Source: Betaproteobacteria bacterium (GTDB lineage: Bacteria; Pseudomonadota; Gammaproteobacteria; Burkholderiales; SG8-39). From it: 54,772 bases of DNA. The notes beneath the pieces were generated by a model. That model did no database searches. It was given only the letters and a program-made list of their open reading frames with translations, and was not told the DNA's origin. Within the stretch, counting starts at the first letter, position 1. Each line of letters starts with the position of its first letter. The DNA lies in the NCBI GenBank assembly GCA_005884455.1, contig VBCH01000209.1, forward strand, positions 1 through 54,772, given 5' to 3'. Shown here in pieces: positions 48,602-54,772 of the stretch. Made by a program: the position numbers and the translations under genes.

Positions 48602-51355
48602 CTAGGCGGAAACTCTCCTATCGACGGCACCCTCCGTCCTGAGCAGGGCCGTGATGCTGCCGCGAGGCACGGGCTTGCTGAAGAGGTAGCCCTGCATCTC
48701 GTCGCAGCGCGCGAGGCGCAGGAAGTTCGCCTGATCTTCCGCGTCGACGCCCTCGGCGATGACTTTCAGCCTAAGGGCCCGCGCGAGCGAGATCATGGTC
48801 GAGACGAGCGTCATCGTATCGGGTTCCTTGAGCATCGTGATGATGAAGGACCGGTCGATCTTGAGCGACTGCACTGGGAGCTTCGCAAGGTAGCCGAGCG
48901 ACGAATAGCCGGTGCCGAAGTCGTCGATCGAGACGTTCACCCCCAGCTCGCGCAGCGCGTCCAGCTTCTGGATGTTGGCCGCGATCTCCTCCATGAGCAG
49001 GCTCTCGGTAATCTCCAGGTCGAGCCCGTGCGGCGATGCTCCGCGCTTGATCGCGGCCTCGACGATGGCGACGAAATTCGGCCTGCGCAGCTGGATCGCC
49101 GAAACATTCACCGCGATGCGCGGGGCGACTATTCCCTGCTGCAGCCAGTGTGCGTGGTCGCGCACGGCCTGCTCCAGTGCCCAGCCCCCGACTTCGAGGA
49201 TGAGACCCGTTTCCTCGAGCAGCGGGATGAACTCGAGCGGCTGCACCAGGCCGCGCTCGGGGCTCACCCACCGGATCAGCGCCTCGACGCCGATCACGCG
49301 CCGCGTGTCGGTTTCGACCTTGGGCTGATAGTGCAGGACGAACTCCTGTCTCTCGAGCGCCTGGCGCAGCTTGTTCTCCAGGGAGAGCCGCTCCGCAATC
49401 CGCTCCGTCAGCTGGTGCGTATAGAAAAGATAGCGCTCGTTCGTTTCCTTTGCCTTCTTGAGCGCGGCCTCCGCGTTCTTGAAGAGGGTCTCCGCGTCGG
49501 CTCCGTCGTTCGGGAACACCGAAAGCCCGACCTTGGCTGAGATTCGCAACTCGGCCTCGCCTACGCGGAACGGCGTGCCGAAGCACTGAGCGAGCCGCTG
49601 CTCGGTGAGCCGCGCGACGTCGTCCTCGCGGTCGATGCGCGCGAGCACCACGGCAAAGCGGTCAGCCGCCACGCGGGCAAGCTCGCTCGGGTCCTTCACG
49701 TATTCGGAAATCCGGCGTGCGATCTGCTTGAGCAGCTCGTCGCCCGCCGGGCGGCCGAGCGAATCGTTGATGGTCTTGAACCGGTCCACGTCCACGAGCC
49801 CGAGGGCGAGCTTGTGCCCGGCGCCGCGCGCCGCGTCCACGAACCGCGCGAGGCGCTCGCGGAAGAGCGTCGCATTCGCGAGCCCGGTGAGCGGATCGTA
49901 GTAGGCAAGGTAGTTGAGGCGCTCGGCCTTCTCGATGTGCTCGAGCGCGAAAGCGATGTCGCCGGCGAGCTCGAGCAGCAACCGCATCTCGTCTTCGGCG
50001 CCGAAAAAACCGGGCGAGTCGGCATACAGGGCGAGCACCCCGGCCGGCTCTTCAGCCACAAGCAAGGGCAGCATGGCGAGCGAGCGAAAGCCCCGCTCGA
50101 GCGTCTCTTTTCGGAGCGTGACCCGCGGGTCCACGGTCATGTCGTCGACGATCATCGCCTTGCGCTCCTTGACCGCGCGCCCGGCAAGGCCGTACTCCCC
50201 GGCCGCTTTCTCGTCGAGCCCGAGCGGTATCATTGCGATGTAGTCCTCGCCGACTCCGTCCCAGGCCATGGGCTTCACCCGATTCGCTTTTGCGTCCACG
50301 AGGCCGAGCCATGCCAGCCGGAATCCCCCGGCGCGGACGACGATCCGGCAGGCTTCGCGAAGCAGCTCTTCGCGCTCACGTACGCGCACGATGGTCGAGT
50401 TGATTCCGCTCAGCACCGCGTAAATCCGGTTGAGGCGGGCGATGTGCCTTTGCTGCTCCTGGCGGGCGAGAAACTGCCCGATTTGGCTGCCGATCACGTG
50501 CATGGCACGCAGCAGCCGATCCTCCGGTTCCCGGACTTCGCGGCTGTTGAAGGCGAGCACGCCGATCGTCTTGCCTTCGGCATTCACGGGAAAAACGAAC
50601 CCGCCGTGCAAACCCGCGTCGCGAGCGAGCCCAGCCTCTTCGATGCGGGGGTCGCGGGTGATGTCGGCGACCCAGAGAGGCTGTCCCAACTGCAACACCT
50701 GGCCTGCCGGGCCGACACCGGGGGCGTAATGGATGTCTTGCGATTTTTCGATGAACCGTTCGATGTCGGAGCTGGCGACGCTCCAGGCTTCGCTGAACCG
50801 CAGCGCCCCGCCCCTCTCGTCGGCGCGGAAGTACCGTCCGACGTCCCAGCCCTCGGACTCGCATATCGCGCGGATGATCGCCTTCAGGCCGACCGACGCG
50901 CTGTCGGCGCCAGCGATGTGCCGGACCACGGTGTGCTCGAGCGCAAGCAACTGCTCTTCGCGCCTGCGCTCCGCGCGGGCGGCAGCCTCGCTCACCGCCC
51001 GCTCGATCGTGGGCGGCAGGCGCACGAGGTTGTTCTTGAGGACGTAGTCGGTGGCGCCGTTCTTCAGGGCCCGGATGGCGTAATCCTCACCAAGGGTTCC
51101 GGAGACGAAGATGAAAGGGACCTCGGGGACGATCTCGCGCGCGATCCTGAGCGCGCTCATGCCGTTGAATTGCGGCATGCTGAAGTCGGAGAGGATGACA
51201 TGAGGACGGAATTCGCCGACCTCGCGCCGGAAGTCTTCCTCGCGCTCCACGCGGCGCACGCGCACGGCAAGGCCGGCGCGCTTGAGCTCGCGTTCGGCGA
51301 GCTCGGCGTCGCTCTCGACGTCTTCCACCATGACGACTCGGAGTTCCTGGCCCAT
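48602..51355 (-). CDS. Response regulator with REC-GAF-GAF-GGDEF-EAL domains (likely c-di-GMP phosphodiesterase)
   Basis: The 917-residue protein has a receiver domain (residues 1-120; phospho-Asp in ILSDFSMPQFNG) and two GAF domains (about 130-305 and 320-480). A GGDEF domain (490-650) and an EAL domain (660-905) follow. The GGDEF signature is AADRF, so cyclase activity is unlikely, although the nucleotide-binding DVDRFKTINDSLG is kept. The EAL domain keeps EALIRW, EITES, IDDFGTGYSSLGYL and IAEGVD, so it should hydrolyse cyclic di-GMP. AGGAGG precedes the ATG. No partner histidine kinase is adjacent. Confidence 0.92.
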   Translation of the reverse strand: MGQELRVVMVEDVESDAELAERELKRAGLAVRVRRVEREEDFRREVGEFRPHVILSDFSMPQFNGMSALRIAREIVPEVPFIFVSGTLGEDYAIRALKNGATDYVLKNNLVRLPPTIERAVSEAAARAERRREEQLLALEHTVVRHIAGADSASVGLKAIIRAICESEGWDVGRYFRADERGGALRFSEAWSVASSDIERFIEKSQDIHYAPGVGPAGQVLQLGQPLWVADITRDPRIEEAGLARDAGLHGGFVFPVNAEGKTIGVLAFNSREVREPEDRLLRAMHVIGSQIGQFLARQEQQRHIARLNRIYAVLSGINSTIVRVREREELLREACRIVVRAGGFRLAWLGLVDAKANRVKPMAWDGVGEDYIAMIPLGLDEKAAGEYGLAGRAVKERKAMIVDDMTVDPRVTLRKETLERGFRSLAMLPLLVAEEPAGVLALYADSPGFFGAEDEMRLLLELAGDIAFALEHIEKAERLNYLAYYDPLTGLANATLFRERLARFVDAARGAGHKLALGLVDVDRFKTINDSLGRPAGDELLKQIARRISEYVKDPSELARVAADRFAVVLARIDREDDVARLTEQRLAQCFGTPFRVGEAELRISAKVGLSVFPNDGADAETLFKNAEAALKKAKETNERYLFYTHQLTERIAERLSLENKLRQALERQEFVLHYQPKVETDTRRVIGVEALIRWVSPERGLVQPLEFIPLLEETGLILEVGGWALEQAVRDHAHWLQQGIVAPRIAVNVSAIQLRRPNFVAIVEAAIKRGASPHGLDLEITESLLMEEIAANIQKLDALRELGVNVSIDDFGTGYSSLGYLAKLPVQSLKIDRSFIITMLKEPDTMTLVSTMISLARALRLKVIAEGVDAEDQANFLRLARCDEMQGYLFSKPVPRGSITALLRTEGAVDRRVSA

Positions 51356-51636
51356 AGGCCCTCCTAGAACTTAATGAACCTCCCGACTTCTTCGAGTCTT
51401 CACTCCCCTGAGCGACCATAAGGGGAACAGTGTGAGAACAGCAAGCTTTACGTGAGGTTGTCTATCGGAAATTCGTGCTTTTTCTTCGAAATCCGAGTTT
51501 GCTGTCAGGAAAACCCGACGAGGAATGTAGCGAAAACTCTACAAAACGCGGCGAAACGAGAGACGCGCACCCCTATGCTTCTGGGTACTTTTCGGTCTGT
51601 TCAGGTGATACGAGAGCGTGCGCTCCCCGGATTCTC

Positions 51637-52341
51637 TCAGTGACGCTGATACTGTGTCGACCCGAACAGCACTTCGCGGGCTTTGGGATCGTACTGGCCG
51701 GGCGGAGTCGTCTGCGCATCGGCGAGCACTTTCAGCGCGCGCTGCACGGCGGGCCGCGCCGCGATCCCGTCGAACCACTTTTTCACCTTGGGAAATTCCA
51801 CCCAGTCGATTCCGTTACGCTCGCTTGCGCGCAGCCACGGAAAAATCGCGATGTCCGCGATCGAATACTCGGACCCACCGAAGTACGCCGCCTCCGAAAG
51901 CCGCTTTTCCATCACGCCGTGCAGCCGCTTTACTTCGTTCGTGTAACGGTTGATCGCATACTCGATGCGCTCGGGCACAGCGTTGCTGCGGAAATGTCCG
52001 GCCTGCCCCATCATCGGGCCGACCGATCCCATCTGGAACATCAGCCATTGCAGGACCACGTACTTGCCGCGGTCGTCGCGCGGCAGGAACTTGCCCGTCT
52101 TTCCGGCGAGGTAGATCAGGATCGCACCCGACTCGAAGACCGAGATCGGCTTTCCGTCCGGCCCGTTGCGGTCCACGATCGCAGGGATTTTGTTGTTCGG
52201 GCTGATTCTCAGGAACTCCGGTTTGAACTGCTCTCCGACGCGGATGTTTACCGGCCGGACCTCGTACTCGAGCCCGGTTTCTTCGAGCATGATGTGGATC
52301 TTGTGCCCATTGGGAGTGGGCCAAGTGAGGATTTCGATCAT
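51637..52341 (-). CDS. Glutathione S-transferase family protein (YfcG/Nu-like)
   Basis: The 234-residue protein has an N-terminal thioredoxin-fold domain (TWPTPNGHKIHIMLEETGL, NNKIPAIVD, glutathione-binding FESGAILIYLA) and an all-helical C-terminal domain (YSIADIAIFPWL). The TPNG segment and overall sequence suggest the Nu-class YfcG/YghU group, which has disulfide-bond reductase activity. It starts 40 bases after the tRNA-Arg gene on the same strand and may be read from the tRNA promoter. Confidence 0.9.
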   Translation of the reverse strand: MIEILTWPTPNGHKIHIMLEETGLEYEVRPVNIRVGEQFKPEFLRISPNNKIPAIVDRNGPDGKPISVFESGAILIYLAGKTGKFLPRDDRGKYVVLQWLMFQMGSVGPMMGQAGHFRSNAVPERIEYAINRYTNEVKRLHGVMEKRLSEAAYFGGSEYSIADIAIFPWLRASERNGIDWVEFPKVKKWFDGIAARPAVQRALKVLADAQTTPPGQYDPKAREVLFGSTQYQRH

Positions 52342-52381
52342 CGGGAACTTCCTTTCGTTTGTAGGGATGTCTCGGAAAGAC

Positions 52382-52459
52382 TGGTGCGCCCGGCGGGAGT
52401 CGAACCCACAACCCCCAGCTTAGAAGGCTGGTGCTCTATCCAGTTTGAGCTACGGGCAC
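52382..52459 (-). tRNA. tRNA-Arg (TCT)
   Basis: The acceptor GTGCCCG pairs with CGGGCGC (one T-G pair), the anticodon loop is CTTCTAA with anticodon TCT, the T loop is GTTCGACTC, and CCA is encoded. It reads AGA codons, which are rare in this genome. Confidence 0.93.
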
Positions 52460-52476
52460 GGGCAAAAACGCACTGT

Positions 52477-52496
52477 GGCCGCCTTCAGCGGCGGCC
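52477..52496 (-). other. Hairpin between tRNA-Pro and tRNA-Arg
   Basis: GGCCGCC and GGCGGCC form a perfect seven-pair stem with a six-base loop in the 44-base spacer. A T-run precedes the stem (right after the tRNA-Pro CCA), and a shorter T-run follows eight bases later on the minus strand. It may guide processing or cause partial termination. Confidence 0.5.
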
Positions 52497-52503
52497 AAAA
52501 AAC

Positions 52504-52580
52504 TGGTCGGGGTGGAGAGATTTGAACTCCCGACATCTTGCTCCCAAAGCAAGCGCGCTACCAGGCTGCGCTACACCCCG
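52504..52580 (-). tRNA. tRNA-Pro (TGG)
   Basis: The acceptor CGGGGTG pairs with CACCCCG, the anticodon loop is TTTGGGA with anticodon TGG, the T loop is GTTCAAATC, and CCA is encoded. It is the first gene of a tRNA-Pro/tRNA-Arg pair. Confidence 0.94.
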
Positions 52581-52590
52581 CGGGTGCCGC

Positions 52591-52620
52591 ATCTTACCCC
52601 TTCGTCCCTGGCACGGTCAA
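52591..52620 (-). promoter_or_regulatory. Predicted promoter of the tRNA-Pro/tRNA-Arg unit
   Basis: TTGACC and TAAGAT are separated by 18 bases on the minus strand; the -10 box ends 11 bases from the mature tRNA-Pro 5' end. Confidence 0.6.
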
Positions 52621-52656
52621 CGCTGAAGGACCGGCAAATTCCAGGTGAGAAGTGGC

Positions 52657-52685
52657 TTGCCCGCTTTGTTGATTTCTGGTATCAA
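52657..52685 (+). promoter_or_regulatory. Predicted dksA promoter
   Basis: TTGCCC and TATCAA are separated by 17 bases, about 40 bases upstream of the inferred TTG start. It diverges from the tRNA-Pro promoter. Confidence 0.4.
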
Positions 52686-52724
52686 ATTGTCTTCGTTTCC
52701 TTGCCTCGCGCGGAGATTGCGAAT

Positions 52725-53144
52725 TTGGAGCTGCTCCATAAATCCTTCCCGCCCTACGTCCCGAAAAAGGGTGAGGAGTACATGAATCCGAGGCAGCACG
52801 CGCATTTCAGGAAAGTTCTCGAGGCGCTGAAGGCGGAGCTGTCGCAGGATATCGATCGAACCGTCCACGCAATGCAGGACGACGCAACCATCTTTGCCGA
52901 TCCGAACGACCGCGCCAGCCAGGAATCCGACATTGCCCTCGAACTGCGCAACCGCGATCGCGAACGCAAGCTCATCAAGAAGATCGACGAAACGATCGCG
53001 CGCATCGACAAGGACGACTACGGTTACTGCGAGAACTGCGGCATCGAGATCGGTCTCAAGAGGCTGGAGGTGCGGCCCACCGCGACTCTGTGCATCGACT
53101 GCAAGACGCTCGACGAGCTCAGAGAGAAGCAGGTCGCGAAGTGA
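52725..53144 (+). CDS. dksA: RNA polymerase-binding transcription factor DksA, TTG start
   Basis: DksA enters the RNA polymerase secondary channel and, with ppGpp, controls rRNA and amino-acid genes. The TTG at 52725 has GGAG nine bases upstream and gives 139 residues. The stretch KKGEEYMNPRQHAHFRKVL matches E. coli DksA across the later ATG (52782), so coding must begin before it. A coiled coil with an acidic tip (FADPNDRASQESD) is followed by a four-cysteine zinc finger (YCENCG ... CIDCK). The 210-residue ORF runs into tRNA-Pro and is too long. Confidence 0.92.
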   Translation: MELLHKSFPPYVPKKGEEYMNPRQHAHFRKVLEALKAELSQDIDRTVHAMQDDATIFADPNDRASQESDIALELRNRDRERKLIKKIDETIARIDKDDYGYCENCGIEIGLKRLEVRPTATLCIDCKTLDELREKQVAK

Positions 53145-53174
53145 CCGGCTGACGGCGCAGCCGTCCTGCCGGTC
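53143..53174. terminator. Nested hairpin between convergent dksA and pnp
   Basis: GACCGGC/GCCGGTC encloses GACGGC/GCCGTC with a three-base GCA loop, making a 13-pair stem with small internal gaps. It touches both stop codons. There is no T-run, so termination strength is uncertain. Confidence 0.6.
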
Positions 53175-53175
53175 C

Positions 53176-54772
53176 TCAGGATGGCGTCGCGGCGGCGGCT
53201 TCCTTGACTGCCTTCATGCTGAGGCGCACCCGGCCCTTCTCGTCGGCCTCGAGGACCTTGACCTTCACCTGCTGCCCTTCCTTGAGATAGTCGGATACGT
53301 TGTTGACGCGCTCGTTTGCGATCTGCGAAATGTGCAGCAGGCCGTCCTTTCCGGGAAGCAGCTGCACGATGGCTCCGAAGTCGAGCAGTTTCAGCACGGT
53401 CCCGTCGTACACCCGGCCCACCTCGACGTCCGCCGTGATGTCCTCGATCCGCTTCTTCGCCGCCTGGCCGCCCTCGGCGGAGACGCAGGCGATCGAGACG
53501 GTCCCGTCGTCGGAGATCTCGATCGTGGTCCCGGTCTCCTCCTGCAGCCCGCGTATGACCACACCGCCCTTGCCGATGACGTCGCGGATCTTCTCGGGAT
53601 TGATCTTGATCTTGATGATGCGCGGTGCGTAGCTCGAGATTTCGGCCCGCGATCCCTCCAGCGCCTCCTTCATGATGCCGAGGATGTGCATCCGGCCCTC
53701 GCGCGCCTGTGCGAGCGCCACCTGCATGATCTCCTTGGTGATGCCTTCGATCTTGATGTCCATCTGCAGCGCGGTGATGCCGTTCTCGGTGCCCGCGACC
53801 TTGAAGTCCATGTCGCCGAGGTGATCCTCGTCGCCCAGGATATCGGTGAGGACCGAGAAGCGCTTTCCTTCCTTGATGAGCCCCATCGCGATGCCCGCGA
53901 CGTGTGCCTTCATCGGAACGCCGGCGTCCATGAGCGCGAGGCTGCCGCCGCAGACCGAGGCCATCGAGGAGGATCCGTTGGACTCGGTGATCTCCGAGAC
54001 CACGCGCATGGAGTACGCGAACTCCTCGGCCGTGGGGAGCATGGCGGCGAGAGCGCGCTTCGCGAGCCGTCCGTGTCCGATCTCGCGGCGCCTGGGCGAA
54101 CCCATGCGGCCGGTCTCGCCGGTGGCATAGGGCGGCATGTTGTAGTGGAGCATGAAGCGCTCCTTGTACTCGCCCATCAGCGCGTCGATGATCTGCTCGT
54201 CGCGGCCGGTGCCCAGCGTGGCTACGACCAGCGCCTGGGTCTCGCCGCGGGTGAAGAGCGCCGAGCCGTGCGTGCGGGGCAGCACGCCCACGCGCGCGTT
54301 GATCGGGCGCACCGTGCGCGTATCACGGCCGTCGATGCGCGCCTCTCCGTCGAGAATCTGATTGCGGACGATCTTCGATTCGAGCGCGAAGCAAATATCC
54401 TTGACGGCGTTCGCTTCGGGTCCGCCTTCGGCGCCGACCCCAACAGCCTCGAACACGCGTTTCCATATCGCGTCGATCGCTTCGGAGCGGGCCTGCTTTT
54501 GCTTGAGCTTGAACGCCGCGCGCAGGTCGCTCTCCGAAAGCTCGCGTATGCGCTCGGCGAGCGCTTCGTCCTTCACGACGGGTTTCCACTCCCAGGCGGG
54601 CCGCGCGGCCGCGTCGGCCAAGTCGTGGATCGCCTGGATGGCGGCTTTCATTTGCTCGTGGCCGAAAACAACCGAGCCGAGCATGACGTCCTCCGGAAGC
54701 TCATGCGCCTCGGATTCCACCATCAGCACGGCGTGCTCGGTGCCCGCCACCACGAGGTTGAGCTGGCTTTCC
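53176..54772 (-). CDS. pnp: Polyribonucleotide nucleotidyltransferase (5' end outside window)
   Basis: PNPase degrades RNA by phosphorolysis and is part of the degradosome. The reading frame runs open to the window edge (last full codon at 54771), so about 170 N-terminal residues are missing from the usual 700 or so. Visible parts are the end of the first RNase PH domain, the linker helices, and the second catalytic RNase PH domain ([41 protein letters not shown]). The KH domain ([18 protein letters not shown]) and the S1 domain ([19 protein letters not shown]) follow. The gene converges on dksA. Confidence 0.96.
   Translation of the reverse strand, partial: ESQLNLVVAGTEHAVLMVESEAHELPEDVMLGSVVFGHEQMKAAIQAIHDLADAAARPAWEWKPVVKDEALAERIRELSESDLRAAFKLKQKQARSEAIDAIWKRVFEAVGVGAEGGPEANAVKDICFALESKIVRNQILDGEARIDGRDTRTVRPINARVGVLPRTHGSALFTRGETQALVVATLGTGRDEQIIDALMGEYKERFMLHYNMPPYATGETGRMGSPRRREIGHGRLAKRALAAMLPTAEEFAYSMRVVSEITESNGSSSMASVCGGSLALMDAGVPMKAHVAGIAMGLIKEGKRFSVLTDILGDEDHLGDMDFKVAGTENGITALQMDIKIEGITKEIMQVALAQAREGRMHILGIMKEALEGSRAEISSYAPRIIKIKINPEKIRDVIGKGGVVIRGLQEETGTTIEISDDGTVSIACVSAEGGQAAKKRIEDITADVEVGRVYDGTVLKLLDFGAIVQLLPGKDGLLHISQIANERVNNVSDYLKEGQQVKVKVLEADEKGRVRLSMKAVKEAAAATPS

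Noticed and set aside
51357-51636. 63-residue plus-strand ORF (51452-51643) and possible regulatory RNA
   Set aside because: No ribosome site, family motif or stable hairpin with a T-run; the stretch probably only holds the promoter of the REC-GAF-GGDEF-EAL gene, whose boxes are weak.

Overview
The window is about 54.8 kb of high-GC chromosomal DNA, and every core gene looks betaproteobacterial. The order rpsB-tsf-pyrH-frr-uppS-cdsA-dxr-rseP-bamA-skp-lpxD-fabZ-lpxA-lpxB-rnhB, with map-glnD diverging from rpsB, is the standard proteobacterial envelope/translation block. The groups smc-zipA-ligA-galU, guaB-guaA-tadA, smpB/ratA/rnfH and ppsA/ppsR are what I would expect in a Burkholderiales/Nitrosomonadales-like genome. 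LPS synthesis, BamA and ZipA show a Gram-negative cell. I cannot name the species.

Layout. 1-1050: a lower-GC segment (about 43-48% in lines I counted) with a winged-helix/zinc-ribbon plus PD-(D/E)XK-like nuclease gene and, just downstream, a 31-residue membrane peptide absent from the ORF track. It ends beside a decayed L,D-transpeptidase. 1.4-5.5 kb: tadA, guaA, guaB and a divergent DUF4124 protein. 5.5-10.2 kb: rnfH-ratA, smpB, ppsA and its regulator ppsR. 10.2-13.9 kb: a CAP-domain protein, a SPOUT RNA methyltransferase, and the selenoneine pair senA and senB facing apart. 13.7-27.9 kb: the long minus-strand operon from rpsB to rnhB. 28.2-31.6 kb: map-glnD. 31.6-41.0 kb: smc-zipA-ligA-galU, then hpt-mtnP-def. 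41.1-48.4 kb: queF, the lysine/meso-DAP genes dapC, dapD and dapE interrupted by a PilU-type ATPase, then prmB and a UbiD-family decarboxylase. 48.4-54.8 kb: tRNA-His, a REC-GAF-GAF-GGDEF-EAL protein, a glutathione transferase, tRNA-Arg and tRNA-Pro, dksA, and the 3' part of pnp, cut by the window edge.

How the genes work together. guaB and guaA make GMP from IMP. mtnP and hpt form a salvage pair in which methylthioinosine yields hypoxanthine, which is returned to IMP. fabZ and lpxA/B/D make fatty-acid and lipid A precursors, while bamA, skp and rseP build and survey the outer membrane. dapC/D/E supply meso-DAP and lysine. ppsA and ppsR are a target enzyme and its bifunctional regulator. senB and senA should make a selenosugar and join it to trimethylhistidine to form the selenium antioxidant selenoneine.

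Many genes overlap by 1-4 bases (ATGA, GTGA, TTGA, TAGTG) and many use GTG or TTG starts. I infer a CTG start for prmB. The strongest leads are the sen pair placed between two core genes, the low-GC nuclease/peptide pair, a 24%-GC rare-codon patch inside smc, the structured rpsB leader, and the start-codon corrections for prmB and dksA. I found no CRISPR array, integrase or insertion sequence. There is no gene-free stretch over 300 bases; the longest are 27924-28212 (rpsB leader and promoter) and 51357-51636 (nothing clear).
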